Shown here: positions 39,306 through 48,478 of the stretch, one piece after another
How the letters are laid out: the number at the start of each line of letters is the position of its first letter
Position numbering within the stretch: position 1 is the first letter of the stretch
DNA from: Streptomyces rubrogriseus
Lineage (GTDB): Bacteria; Actinomycetota; Actinomycetes; Streptomycetales; Streptomycetaceae
Assembly (NCBI RefSeq): GCF_027947575.1
Contig: NZ_CP116256.1
Span: forward strand, 6,572,001 to 6,636,000
Reading direction: 5' to 3'
Length of the DNA stretch: 64,000 bases
Notes under the pieces: model-generated
The model's input: only the letters and a program-made list of their open reading frames with translations
Databases searched by the model: none
What the model was told of the DNA's origin: nothing
Position numbers and translations under genes: made by a program

Positions 39306-40339
39306 TTCTTGTACACCCCCTGCTCGCCCATGAGGTGGGCCACCTTGTTGGCCACCAGCACCAGGCCGAGGCTGATGACGCCCTTGACGAGCCCCGCGGC
39401 GGCCGCGTAGCCGAAGTCCTGGTTGCGCACGCCGTTCCACCACACGAAGGTGTCGAGGACCTCGGCCGCGCCCGGTCCCACGGCGTCGCGTTGCAGCAGG
39501 ATCTGTTCGAAGCCCACCGTCAGGGCGTCCCCGACGCGCAGCACCAGCAGCAGGGCGATCACCGGACGCAGCGCGGGCAGCGTGACGTGCCACATGCGGC
39601 GCCAGCGGTTCGCGCCGTCCATCGCGGCGGCCTCGTACAGGTCGGGACTGACCGAGGCGAGGGCGGCGAGGAAGACGATGATCCCCCAGCCTGCGTCCTT
39701 CCACACGCTCTGCGCGGTGACCAGGAACTTGAAGGTGTCCGGGTCGGTCATGACGCTCAGCCCGTCGTACCCGTGGTCGCGCAGCAGCTGGGACAGCAGC
39801 CCGGCGCCGCCGAGCAGCTGCTGGAAGACGGCGATGACCAGCACCCAGGAGAAGAAGTGCGGCAGGTAGAGGATGGCCTGCGAGATCGCCCGCACCCGGG
39901 GCCTGACCACGCTGTTGATGAGCAGCGCGAGGGCGATGGGGATCGGGAAGTACAGCACGAGCTGGAGCGCGAAGAGCACGAGCGTGTTGCGCACCGAGTT
40001 CCAGAAGGCGGAGTCCTCGAAGATCCGCTGGAAGTTCTCCAGGCCCACCCAGGGGCTGTGCAGGATGGAGACGACCCCGTTGTCGCTGAGGTAGGGGTCG
40101 TACTCCTGGAAGGCGACGACGTTGCCGAGGATCGGCACGTAGTTGAAGAGCAGTACCAGCAGCACGGCCGGCAGTGTCATCAGCAGCAGTACGCGGTCGC
40201 GGCGGAACCGCAGCCGCAGGCTCGGCTTCCCCGGCTGCCGCTTCCCGCCGTCGGGGCCGGTGGCGTCGCCGGACGCCACCGGGGTCTTCTTCGTCGCATC
40301 GGCCTCGGCCCTGGTCCGAGGCACCGTGCTGTGGGACAC
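39302..40339 (-). CDS. Carbohydrate ABC transporter permease, LplB/MalF type
   Basis: A 345-aa permease. A polar N-terminus is followed by the first helix (LLLMTLPAVLLVLLFNYVPI) and five further helices. The EAA loop contains LYEAAAMDGANRWRRMWHVT. The PILGNVVAFQEYDPYLSDNG segment is typical of LplB-type permeases that take up complex oligosaccharides. The gene follows the binding-protein gene by 27 bases and overlaps the second permease by 4 bases. Confidence 0.93.
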   Translation of the reverse strand: MSHSTVPRTRAEADATKKTPVASGDATGPDGGKRQPGKPSLRLRFRRDRVLLLMTLPAVLLVLLFNYVPILGNVVAFQEYDPYLSDNGVVSILHSPWVGLENFQRIFEDSAFWNSVRNTLVLFALQLVLYFPIPIALALLINSVVRPRVRAISQAILYLPHFFSWVLVIAVFQQLLGGAGLLSQLLRDHGYDGLSVMTDPDTFKFLVTAQSVWKDAGWGIIVFLAALASVSPDLYEAAAMDGANRWRRMWHVTLPALRPVIALLLVLRVGDALTVGFEQILLQRDAVGPGAAEVLDTFVWWNGVRNQDFGYAAAAGLVKGVISLGLVLVANKVAHLMGEQGVYKK

Positions 40340-40366
40340 GGTGGTTCTCCTTGCCTCGGTACCCGG

Positions 40367-42052
40367 TCAGCCGGCCGCCGGACCGTTCTCGTCGAGGATC
40401 TTCTGGTACCAGTCGCGCAGCTTGTCCCCGCCCTTGTTCTTCCAGTCGGAGACGGCCTGCTGCATGTCGCCGATCTTCTTGCGGCCGCGGACGATGTCGT
40501 CCTCCAGCTGCTCGAAGTCGTTGGAGAGGTTGGTGTAGCGGGCGGGCTCGACGATCTGCATGCCGTAGAACGTGGGCTTCCTGGTGACGGCGCCCGTCCG
40601 CTGCTGCCACTCGACCTGCCCCTTGGCGACCTCGGGGAAGTCCGGGTGGGCGATGGTCGCCGCGGGGCTCGCCACCATCACGTAGGCGTTCATCACGTCG
40701 ATGTTGCCCTGGTCGGTCTTGGTGGGCACGCCGTCCTTGACGGTGTAGTGGGTGCCCTCGACGCCGTAGTTGGTGGCCATGTACTCCTTGGTCCCGTACG
40801 GCGCCGCGGTGACGTTGGCGAGGGCCAGCACGTCGCGGATCACGGACTTGGACGCCTTCTTGTTGACGAAGGCGAAGATGCTGGCCGGGTTCTGCGCCCA
40901 CAGGGTGGGCGCGCCGCCGTCGTGCCCGAAGAAGTCCATGCCCCAGATCCTGAACTCGGGGTTCTGGGTGGCCTGTTCCGCGGTGCGGCTCCACCACTGG
41001 GAGATGTCCTGGTTGTAGACGAGGAACTCGCCGGCGGCGAACTTGGGCCCGGGGTCGGCGGCGTTGGACTTGCCGAGCTTGGCGTCGGGGTGCACGACCC
41101 CGGCGGCGAACAGCTTGCGCGTCCACTCCAGCGCCTCGAGGTACTCGTCCGTCTCGGCGCGGTAGACCAGCTTGCCGTCGACCTGGTTCCAGCCGAGCGA
41201 CTTCTCGTTGCCGGAGAGCACACCGAAGGCGTTGAAGGCGGTCCACTTCATGTCCAGGCAGGCCCAGCGCTTGGCCCTGGCGTTGGTGGCGTCCTTGGCC
41301 AGCGCCATGAACTCGTCGCAGGAACGGGGGACTTCGTAGCCCTCCTTCTCGAAGACGTCCTGCCGGTACAGCGGCACGATGCCGGACACGTACGAGGACG
41401 GCATCGGCAGGCCGAGCAGCTTGCCGCCGAAGATGGACCGCTGCCAGGCGTCGGTGGGGATCGCGGCGAGGTTCGGGTACTCCTTGACCGCGTCGCCGGA
41501 CAGGTAGGGGCCGAGGTCGGCGAACTTGCCGATGATGGCGCTGGGTATCTTGCCGGTCATGTTCCAGCCGGGCACGACCACGACGTCGGGCACCTCGCTG
41601 GAGGCGAGGACCGCGCCGAGCTTCTGGTCGTAGGTGTTGCCGTCCTGGTTCTGCCAGACCACGTCGACGCCGACGAGGTCGTTCATCGCCTTGTAGTAGG
41701 CGTTGTCCTCCTTGGGCGGGGACCCCCAGAACGGCGACATGACGGTGACCCGGCCGCCCTTGCCGAGCTTCTTGGGCACCGAGGTCTTCAGGTCCGCGAG
41801 GTCGAGCTTGCTCGTGAAGCCGACCGCGGAGCCGTTCTTGCTCGGGATGTCGGGCGTGACCACGCTCGCCGCCACGTAGGCCGGCAGCAGCTTCTCGGCG
41901 TCCTTGCCCGACGTGGTGCCGTCGCGCGAGCCTCCCTCGGAACCGCCGCAGGCGGAGAGCAGCGGCACCCCTCCCGCCACGGCCGCGGTGGCGACCGCCG
42001 TGGAGGCGAGGAAACTTCTCCGGCTGGGACCGGAGGCGGCGTTCGGCGTCAT
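40367..42052 (-). CDS. Carbohydrate ABC transporter binding lipoprotein (LipO type)
   Basis: A 561-aa extracellular solute-binding protein starting at ATG 42052. The N-terminus has a twin-arginine motif (RRSFLAS), a hydrophobic run and a lipobox LLSAC with Cys35, so it is probably exported folded and lipid-anchored. The two-lobed binding fold includes VDVVWQNQDGNTYDQKLGAV and WACLDMKWTAFNAFGVLSGN. Its size fits the large LipO-type receptors that accompany LplB/YtcP permeases. It is the first gene of the six-gene operon, with a candidate promoter and an operator directly upstream. Ligand unknown; the neighbouring enzymes suggest a plant-type oligosaccharide. Confidence 0.92.
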   Translation of the reverse strand: MTPNAASGPSRRSFLASTAVATAAVAGGVPLLSACGGSEGGSRDGTTSGKDAEKLLPAYVAASVVTPDIPSKNGSAVGFTSKLDLADLKTSVPKKLGKGGRVTVMSPFWGSPPKEDNAYYKAMNDLVGVDVVWQNQDGNTYDQKLGAVLASSEVPDVVVVPGWNMTGKIPSAIIGKFADLGPYLSGDAVKEYPNLAAIPTDAWQRSIFGGKLLGLPMPSSYVSGIVPLYRQDVFEKEGYEVPRSCDEFMALAKDATNARAKRWACLDMKWTAFNAFGVLSGNEKSLGWNQVDGKLVYRAETDEYLEALEWTRKLFAAGVVHPDAKLGKSNAADPGPKFAAGEFLVYNQDISQWWSRTAEQATQNPEFRIWGMDFFGHDGGAPTLWAQNPASIFAFVNKKASKSVIRDVLALANVTAAPYGTKEYMATNYGVEGTHYTVKDGVPTKTDQGNIDVMNAYVMVASPAATIAHPDFPEVAKGQVEWQQRTGAVTRKPTFYGMQIVEPARYTNLSNDFEQLEDDIVRGRKKIGDMQQAVSDWKNKGGDKLRDWYQKILDENGPAAG

Positions 42053-42143
42053 GTGCGTCAACCCTTCGTGCCTTCGTGGCACACCAAAACACCCGACGGT
42101 GGCCGTCGGCTGCGGTGTCGTGAGGGAACTGAACTCGGCTTGT

Positions 42144-42159
42144 GTCGAAGCGCTTCGAT
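42144..42159. promoter_or_regulatory. LacI-type operator 3, before the transporter/GH operon
   Basis: GTCGAAGCGCTTCGAT lies just after the candidate -10 box of the minus operon, where a bound repressor would block transcription. Confidence 0.8.
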
Positions 42160-42168
42160 GTTGCAGCG

Positions 42169-42197
42169 AGGTTAAGTTAACCCCCCGGGGCACACAA
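42169..42197 (-). promoter_or_regulatory. Candidate promoter of the transporter/GH operon
   Basis: Read on the minus strand, TTGTGT (42192-42197) and TAACCT (42169-42174) are 17 bases apart. Operator 3 begins 9 bases beyond the -10 box. Confidence 0.45.
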
Positions 42198-42224
42198 GGG
42201 TCGTTCCCAAGATTGGTGCGCGTC

Positions 42225-42254
42225 TTGACACCCACCCGGCGCTGCACGGAGCAT
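42225..42254 (+). promoter_or_regulatory. Candidate promoter of the GH3 gene
   Basis: A consensus TTGACA at 42225-42230 is followed after 18 bases by a weak GAGCAT at 42249-42254. Operator 4 overlaps the -10 box, so repression by steric block is plausible. Confidence 0.5.
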
Positions 42255-42268
42255 CGAAGCGCTTCGAC
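42253..42268. promoter_or_regulatory. LacI-type operator 4, before the GH3 gene
   Basis: ATCGAAGCGCTTCGAC is the fourth copy of the palindrome, 33 bases before the GH3 start codon. Operators 3 and 4 lie about 109 bases apart in the divergent promoter region. Confidence 0.8.
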
Positions 42269-42301
42269 GTCCTGCCCGCTCCATCCCAAGGGGACCCTCA
42301 C

Positions 42302-45157
42302 GTGTCCGCACCCACGCCGCCGTTCCGTGATCCGCAACTGCCGTTCGCGAAGCGCGTCGACGACCTGATGTCGCGGCTCACGCTCGACGAGAAGACCGCC
42401 TTCCTGCACCAGTTCGCGCCCGCGGTCGAGCGGCTCGGCATCGCCGCCTTCCGCACCGGCCAGGAGGCGCTGCACGGCGTGGCCTGGATGGGCCCGGCGA
42501 CCGTGTTCCCGCAGGCCGTGGGCCTGGGCGCCACCTGGAACGAGGAGCTGGTGCGGCGGGTCGGCGAGGCGGTGTCCAAGGAGGCCAGGGCGATGCGCGC
42601 GCGGGACGACCGCGTCGGTCTCAACGTCTGGTCCCCGACCGTGAACCTGCTGCGCCACCCGCTGTGGGGCCGCAACGAGGAGGGCTACTCCGAGGACCCG
42701 AGGCTCACCTCCGCCGTCGCCACCGCCTACACCCGGGGCCTGCGCGGCGACCACCCGGCGTACTGGCGCACCGCGCCCGTCCTCAAGCACTGGCTGGCCC
42801 ACAACAACGAGACCGACCGGGACACCTCCTCGTCCTCCGTCCGTCCGCGGGTCCTCCACGAGTACGACCTGCGGGCCTTCCGCGCCACGGTCGAGGCGGG
42901 CGCCGTGGCCGGGGTGATGCCGGCCTACAACCTGGTCAACGGCCGCCCCAACCACCTCTCCCCGTACCTCGGCCGGCACCTGCGCACCTGGGCGCGGGAG
43001 GATCTCCTGGTCTGCTCGGACGCCGGCGCGCCCTCCAACCTGGTCGACTCGGAGCACTACTTCGACACCCACGAGGAGGCGACCGCCGCCGCGCTGCGGG
43101 CCGGGGTGGACAGCTTCACCGACCACGGGACGGACTCCTCGAAGATCGTCGCCCGCGTCCGGGGCGCCCTGGACGCGGGCCTGCTGACGGAGGCGGAGGT
43201 GGACGCGGCCGTGCGCCGTCAGCTGTCGGTCCGCTTCCGGCTGGGCGAGTTCGACCCGGAGCACGACCCGTACGCGGGCGCGGCGGACGCCGCCGCGGAC
43301 TTCGACACGCCGGAGCACCGGGCGCTCGCGCGGGAGGCGGCGGAGCAGGCGGTGGTCCTGCTCAGGAACGACGGGGTGCTGCCGCTGGCCCCCGAGACCC
43401 GGGTCGCCGTCGTCGGACTGCTCGCCGACGAGTGCAAGCTCGACTGGTACAGCGGCACGCTGATCCACCGCTCCACCCCGCTGGAGGGCCTGTACGAGCG
43501 GTTCGGCGCCGATCGCGTGAGCTTCGCGGAGGGCGTGGACCGGGTCCGGCTGCGCACGGCCGACGGCAGGTTCCTGCACGTCCTCCCGGCCGACGACGCC
43601 CCCGCCGGGGCACCCGGCGCGGAGGGCGCCCTGGACCCGGCCCTGCTCGCCGGCCGCACCGACCTGCTGCCCCTGACCACCGACGCCGTCGGCACCGAAC
43701 TGGCGCTGATCGACTGGGGCGAGGGCGTGCTCACGCTGCGCGCGCCCGACGGCCGGTACCTGTCCGTCGCCGAGGACGGCTTCGTGCGCGCCTCCGCGGA
43801 CCAGCCCGGGGGCTGGATCGTGCAGGAGACCTTCCGGCTGGAGCCCCATGACGACGGTCACCTCCTGAGGCACGTGGGAACGGGTCGTCCCGTCCAGGTC
43901 GCCGCCGACGGCGTGAAGGTTGCCGCGCCGGACGCCGGGGACACGGAGGCCGAGGTCTTCGAACTGGTCGTCGTCGAGCGCGGCGAGGACGCGGTGACGC
44001 GGGTGGCGGCGGGGGCGGACGTGGTCGTCGTGGTGGCGGGCAACGACCCGCACATCAACGGCCGGGAGACCGAGGACCGTACGACGCTGCGGCTGCCCGC
44101 GCAGCAGGAACGGCTGCTGCGCGCGGCCCGCGCCGCCAACCCGGCGACCGTGCTGGCGCTGGTGTCCGCCTATCCGTACGCGGTCGGCGTCGACACGCTC
44201 CCGGCGGTGCTGTGGACCGCGCACGGCGGGCAGGCGGCCGGCACCGCGCTGGCCCGGGTCCTCGCCGGGGACGTCTCCCCCGCGGGCCGGCTCCCGCAGA
44301 CCTGGTACGCCGACGACGCCGACCTGCCCGACCTGCTCGACTACGACGTGATCGGCGGCCGCCAGACCTACCTGTACTTCGAGGGGACACCGCTGTTCCC
44401 CTTCGGGCACGGCCTGTCCTACGCGTCGTTCGGGTACGGGGACCTGTCGGCTCAGGTGCGGGACGGGGCGGTGACCGTGTCCTTCACGGTCACCAACACC
44501 GGGGAGGTCTCCGCCGACGAGGTGGCCCAGCTCTACGTCCGTGCCGAGGCCCCGTCGGTCCCGCGCCCGCGCCGCGAACTGCTGGCCCACCGCCGGCTCA
44601 CCCTGGCCCCGGGGGCGTCGGACCGGGTCTCCTTCGAGGTCCCGCTGTCCGCCCTCGCGTTCTGGGACGTCGCGCACGACCGGTGGCGGCTGGAGCCGGG
44701 CCCGTACGCGCTGCTGGTGGGTGCCTCCAGCGAGGACGTGCGCCTGTCGACGACCGTCACGATCGACGGCGAGCCCGCCGTGCCGCGCCCGGTCGGCGCA
44801 CGGGGCGTGGCGGCGGTCGACTTCGACGAGCAGAGCGGCACGGAGATCGTCGACCGGACGAGGGCGGCGGGCGACGCGCTGACGGCGGTCGCCGGGCGTA
44901 CGGGCGAACTGCTCTACCGGGACTGCGACTTCGGTGCCGGGGTGAGCGCGCTGACCGTGTCGGTCGCGGGTGCGGGAGCGGTCGAGGTCGCCCTCGACGG
45001 GGGCCCGTGGACGGTGACGCTGTCACCCAACGCCCCGACCGCGGGGCCGTACGACTACGTGGAGCTGGAGAGCGCCTTCGCCGCCGAGGGCGTCCACGAT
45101 CTCCGCATCAGGCTGCGCGGCTCGTTGCGGCTCGCGCACGTCGGCTTCTCCGGTTGA
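42302..45157 (+). CDS. GH3 beta-glycosidase with inserted beta-trefoil-like domain and C-terminal CBM-like domain
   Basis: A 951-aa GH3 enzyme from GTG 42302 (AAGGGGA upstream). The TIM-barrel domain carries KHWLAHNNE near residue 162 and the nucleophile Asp240 in [10 protein letters not shown]. The second domain ([15 protein letters not shown]) is split by an insert at about 412-560 with [13 protein letters not shown] and [17 protein letters not shown], which resembles a fascin/ricin-type beta-trefoil. It then resumes at [21 protein letters not shown] fibronectin-like domain (about 700-790) and a roughly 120-residue CBM6/35-like end follow. No signal peptide. Activity is probably beta-glucosidase or beta-xylosidase; which one cannot be told from sequence alone. 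It is divergent from the transporter operon and shares its operator. Confidence 0.88.
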   Translation: MSAPTPPFRDPQLPFAKRVDDLMSRLTLDEKTAFLHQFAPAVERLGIAAFRTGQEALHGVAWMGPATVFPQAVGLGATWNEELVRRVGEAVSKEARAMRARDDRVGLNVWSPTVNLLRHPLWGRNEEGYSEDPRLTSAVATAYTRGLRGDHPAYWRTAPVLKHWLAHNNETDRDTSSSSVRPRVLHEYDLRAFRATVEAGAVAGVMPAYNLVNGRPNHLSPYLGRHLRTWAREDLLVCSDAGAPSNLVDSEHYFDTHEEATAAALRAGVDSFTDHGTDSSKIVARVRGALDAGLLTEAEVDAAVRRQLSVRFRLGEFDPEHDPYAGAADAAADFDTPEHRALAREAAEQAVVLLRNDGVLPLAPETRVAVVGLLADECKLDWYSGTLIHRSTPLEGLYERFGADRVSFAEGVDRVRLRTADGRFLHVLPADDAPAGAPGAEGALDPALLAGRTDLLPLTTDAVGTELALIDWGEGVLTLRAPDGRYLSVAEDGFVRASADQPGGWIVQETFRLEPHDDGHLLRHVGTGRPVQVAADGVKVAAPDAGDTEAEVFELVVVERGEDAVTRVAAGADVVVVVAGNDPHINGRETEDRTTLRLPAQQERLLRAARAANPATVLALVSAYPYAVGVDTLPAVLWTAHGGQAAGTALARVLAGDVSPAGRLPQTWYADDADLPDLLDYDVIGGRQTYLYFEGTPLFPFGHGLSYASFGYGDLSAQVRDGAVTVSFTVTNTGEVSADEVAQLYVRAEAPSVPRPRRELLAHRRLTLAPGASDRVSFEVPLSALAFWDVAHDRWRLEPGPYALLVGASSEDVRLSTTVTIDGEPAVPRPVGARGVAAVDFDEQSGTEIVDRTRAAGDALTAVAGRTGELLYRDCDFGAGVSALTVSVAGAGAVEVALDGGPWTVTLSPNAPTAGPYDYVELESAFAAEGVHDLRIRLRGSLRLAHVGFSG

Positions 45158-45185
45158 GGGTCCGGAGGAGTCCGGCACGGGGACG

Positions 45186-45219
45186 GGGCCCGGCACCGGT
45201 GGCTACCGGTACCGGGCCC
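45186..45219. terminator. Bidirectional terminator between the GH3 and response regulator genes
   Basis: Arms of 15 bp at 45186-45200 and 45205-45219 (GGGCCCGGCACCGGT and ACCGGTACCGGGCCC) pair with one mismatch around a GGCT loop. The second arm includes the end of the response-regulator gene. Confidence 0.75.
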
Positions 45220-45913
45220 CCGACTCACCGCCCGCCCGGACCAGGCCCAGTTCGTAGGCGACGATCACCGCCTGGGCCCGGTCGCGCAGCCCAAGCTTGG
45301 CGAACAGCCGGTTGATGTGGGTCTTCACGGTGTGGTCGGTGATGGTGAGGCGTCCCGCGATCTCCGCGTTGGACAGGCCCGTCGCTATCAGTGTCAGCAC
45401 CTCCGTCTCCCGGGCCGTGAGGTCACCGGCCGCGGGCACGGGCAGCCGCGAGCCGCGGGTCTGCACGAACTCGGCGATCAGCCGCTTGGTGATCTCGGGC
45501 GACAGCAGGGCGTTCCCGCCCGCCACCACCCGTACCGCGTGCAGCAGTTCGGGGAAGGTGGCGTCCTTGAGCAGGAAACCGGCCGCCCCGGCCGCGAGCG
45601 CGTCGTACACGTACTCGTCGAGGCCGAAGGTCGTCAGCACCAGGACCTTCGTGGCACCGTCGGAGGCGGCCAGGATCTCGCGGGCCGCCTCGATGCCGTT
45701 CTTGTGCGGCATCCGGATGTCCAGCAGCGCGAGGTCGGGCCGGGTCTCACGGGCCGCCAGCACCGCCTGCACCCCGTCCTCCGCCTCGGCGACGACCTCG
45801 ATGTCCTCCTGGGTGCCCAGCAGGTTCACGAAACCGGTACGCACGACCGCCTGGTCGTCGGCTACCAGCGCCCTGATCACCCGCGGCTCCCTCGCTCGTT
45901 CCCCGGAACTCAT
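45203..45913 (-). CDS. Two-component response regulator, NarL/LuxR type
   Basis: A 236-aa regulator. The receiver domain has ADD near residue 18, phospho-acceptor Asp65 in LALLDIRMP, and Lys in FLLKDA. The C-terminal LuxR-type helix-turn-helix is ARETEVLTLIATGLSNAEIA followed by HTVKTHINRLFAKL. ATG 45913 overlaps the kinase stop by 4 bases, so the pair is co-translated and surely cognate. Target genes are not evident; the nearby GH and glycosyltransferase genes are only neighbours. Confidence 0.94.
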   Translation of the reverse strand: MSSGERAREPRVIRALVADDQAVVRTGFVNLLGTQEDIEVVAEAEDGVQAVLAARETRPDLALLDIRMPHKNGIEAAREILAASDGATKVLVLTTFGLDEYVYDALAAGAAGFLLKDATFPELLHAVRVVAGGNALLSPEITKRLIAEFVQTRGSRLPVPAAGDLTARETEVLTLIATGLSNAEIAGRLTITDHTVKTHINRLFAKLGLRDRAQAVIVAYELGLVRAGGESGARYR

Positions 45914-47118
45914 CCGCTCCCCCACGGCAGCTCCGCCTCCACCAGGAAGCCGCCGTCCGGACCGGCCCCGGCCGTGAGCCGGCCCCCGACCAGGGCGGCC
46001 CGCTCCCGCATCCCGGTCAGACCGTGTCCGGTTCCGGCGCCCGCGGCGGGGCCGGAGCCGTAGTCGCCGCCCGGCCCGTCGTCGCGGACACGGAGGGTGA
46101 GCAGCCGGTCGGCGCCGTAGTCGACCTCGACCACCGTCCGGGCGCCGGGGGCGTGCTTGCGGGCGTTGGTCAGCGCCTCCTGCGCGATGCGGTAGGCGGA
46201 CAGCTCCCACGCCGCGGGCAGCGCCACCCGCTCCCCGGTGATCCGCAGTTCGGCCGTGCCGCCCACCGCCCGGTGCTGGTCGACCAGTTCGGCCAGGTGG
46301 TCGAGGGTCGGCTGCGGGGCGGCGAGGGCGGTGTCGCCCTGGGGCGCGCGCAGGACGCCGAGCAGGCGGCGCAGTTCGGCCATCGAGGAGCGGGCGGTGC
46401 CGGCGATCTGCTGGAAGCCGTCGCGGGCCTCGGGCGTGAGGCCGGGCGTGGTGTACGTGGCACTCTCGGCCTGCACGGCGATCATCGACACCGAGTGGGA
46501 GACGATGTCGTGCAGTTCACGGGCGATCGCGGCGCGTTCCGCCTCGGCCGCATGCCGTCGCTCCATGGCGATCAACTGCGCCTGGGCCAGGCTCCGTTCG
46601 TTGCGCGTCTCCTCCCGGGAGCGGACCGCGTCGCCCATCATCACCGCTCCGAAGACGACCACGGTCAGCAGGAAGGACTCGGCGAACAGGCTGAGCGACC
46701 CCTTCTCCCACAGTGCGGGCACCGGCAGGTCCATCCGCGACCAGGTGTTGATGTGCACCAGGTTCACGCACAGGGCGCCGAGCGCGCCGCCCGCGACGGC
46801 GAGGGCGGGGTGCACCACCCGGTTGCGGCCCAGCGAGTAGCAGCCGGTCAGCCCGCTCACCATGATCGAAACGTAGAGGTTGACGTCCCCGGCGAAGCCG
46901 ATCAGCCCTGCCGCGACGGTGAGCACCGCGACGGGCGGGAAGGAGCGCCGCCACATCAGCGAGGCGGCGGACACCAGCACCCCGACGGAGGTGGTCACAC
47001 CGCCCGGGACGACGATCAACTCGGCGACCGCGCCCACCGTGACGGCGCCGCCGGTGATCCAGGGGTAGGCGGGTGCCGCGATCCACTCGCGCAGCCGCTC
47101 TTGGGGCGACGTACTCAT
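45910..47118 (-). CDS. Two-component sensor histidine kinase, HisKA_3 (NarL-partner) type
   Basis: A 402-aa membrane sensor starting at ATG 47118, directly after a run of G residues that can serve as ribosome site. The N-terminal half has about five hydrophobic segments (e.g. ASLMWRRSFPPVAVLTVAAG, LYVSIMVSGLTGCYSLG). The phospho-acceptor His203 lies in IARELHDIVSHSVSMI, and the ATP-binding domain ends with VRDDGPGG and GHGLTGMRERAALVGG. No extracytoplasmic sensor domain of size is visible, so it may sense a membrane state. Signal unknown. Confidence 0.92.
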   Translation of the reverse strand: MSTSPQERLREWIAAPAYPWITGGAVTVGAVAELIVVPGGVTTSVGVLVSAASLMWRRSFPPVAVLTVAAGLIGFAGDVNLYVSIMVSGLTGCYSLGRNRVVHPALAVAGGALGALCVNLVHINTWSRMDLPVPALWEKGSLSLFAESFLLTVVVFGAVMMGDAVRSREETRNERSLAQAQLIAMERRHAAEAERAAIARELHDIVSHSVSMIAVQAESATYTTPGLTPEARDGFQQIAGTARSSMAELRRLLGVLRAPQGDTALAAPQPTLDHLAELVDQHRAVGGTAELRITGERVALPAAWELSAYRIAQEALTNARKHAPGARTVVEVDYGADRLLTLRVRDDGPGGDYGSGPAAGAGTGHGLTGMRERAALVGGRLTAGAGPDGGFLVEAELPWGSG

Positions 47119-47260
47119 CCCCCCATGATCCCGACCGGGGCGCGGGCGCGCGTCACCGCTCGGGTGGAGTCTTCGGCCGGAGGTCGTACCACGGGTTGAG
47201 TCCCGGGTGCGGAGCCTCGGTTGACGCCCTTCGACCTGCGGATTCCTAGCGTCGACGGGC

Positions 47261-48478
47261 ATGAGGAAGTCCTGTGGGGAGCGGATCGCGAGGTACGCCC
47301 GACGGCCCGTCGAACGGTACGTGTGGGCCGGGTACGCGGTGGCGGCGGCGGGCTTCGCGACCGCGTCGGACCTGACGACGCATCAGGTGTGGGGCTGGTC
47401 GGCCGGGGCGGGGTACGCGCTCGCGGCGCTCCTGGCGGCCAGGGGGTGTCGTTCGGATCGGGCCGGCCGCGGCCTCCGTCGCCTTTTGGCGCCCCGCGAC
47501 CCCGGCAGGAGCCGAACGACACCCCCTCGGTCCGCTCCGAGCCGGGCCGCACGGGCGGTCGCCGTGGCGGGGGCCGCCGTACTGCCGCTCGTCGGCCTGG
47601 TACTGGCGGGGGCGGGGCAGTCGGAGGTGGCCGTGGTCGAGCGGTCGGGACACCTGCTGGCCGTCACCGGGAGCCCGTACGTCACGGCTCCCGCGACCGT
47701 CGCCGACTTCAATCCCTACCTGCCGGGGACGGCCGTCTTCGGCGTACTGCCGGGCGATCCCCGCTGGTGGCTGGGCGGCGCGTTCGTCGCGGCCCTGGCC
47801 GTCGCCCGCCCGCGCCGCGTCGCGCCGCTCCTCGCCTGCCCCCTGGTCGCGCTGCCGTTCGCGGTGGGCGGCGTAGACCTGCCGGTGGCCGGTCTGATGT
47901 GTCTCGGCCTCGCCCTGGCCGGGCGGGGCCGACCGGGCGCGGCCGGCCTGGTGCTCGGGGCCGCCGCCGCGCTCAAGTGGACCGCCTGGCCCGCCCTGCC
48001 GGTCGCGCTCGCCCTGGTCGCGGCACGGCAGGGCGGCTAGCCGGCCCTGCGGTGCGCGGGCGTGGGCCTGGGCACCGCGACGGCGGCGGTCCTGCCCTTC
48101 GCGCTCGCCGATCCCACCGGGTTCCTCCGGAACGTCGTCGCCTTCCCGCTCGGTCTCGCCGCCACCGCCTCGCCCGCCGGCAGTCCGCTGCCGGGACACC
48201 TGCTCGCGGCTCACGTCCCCGGCGGCAGGGTGATCGCGCTCGCGCTCCTGACGGTCGGGGCGCTGCTGATCGGCGCCTCGCTCGCGGTACGCCCTCCGCA
48301 GACGGTGCGGGCGGCGGCCCGGCGGCTCGCGTTAGGCCTGGGCCTGGCGACGTCCCTGATGCCGGCGACGCGCTTCGGCTACCTGGTCTACCCGCTGCTC
48401 CTGGCCGCCCTGGTGCACGAGCCGACGCACCGCGGCCACCAGGTCACGGACCGTTCCGTCGAAAGGATCCCCGCATGA
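47261..48478 (+). pseudogene. Membrane glycosyltransferase (GT87/DUF2029-like) interrupted by an in-frame stop
   Basis: Two reading frames, 47261-48040 (259 aa) and the part up to 48478, are in the same frame and separated only by TAG at 48038-48040. Joined they give 405 aa with many hydrophobic helices and GT87-like segments (DFNPYLPGTAVFGVLPGD; LKWTAWPALPVALAL; FPLGLAATASPAGSPLPGHL). Such enzymes add mannose or arabinose from polyprenyl phosphate donors outside the membrane. A single-base change from TGG or CAG would explain the stop. A charged stretch (about residues 62-90) between two helices is encoded inside a 16-bp inverted repeat. A TTA Leu codon lies at 48332-48334. The end overlaps the next glycosyltransferase by 4 bases, so the pair was an operon. 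Confidence 0.75.
47441..47527. repeat. 16-bp inverted repeat inside the GT87-like gene
   Basis: AGGGGGTGTCGTTCGG at 47441-47456 and CCGAACGACACCCCCT at 47512-47527 are exact reverse complements enclosing 55 bases. The whole 87-base unit looks like a small palindromic element placed in a coding region. The encoded peptide is Arg-rich and unlike its hydrophobic surroundings. Confidence 0.75.

Noticed and set aside
48062..48478. Second half of the GT87-like gene as an independent gene
   Set aside because: It begins in the middle of a membrane segment, lacks a ribosome site, and is in frame with the first half.
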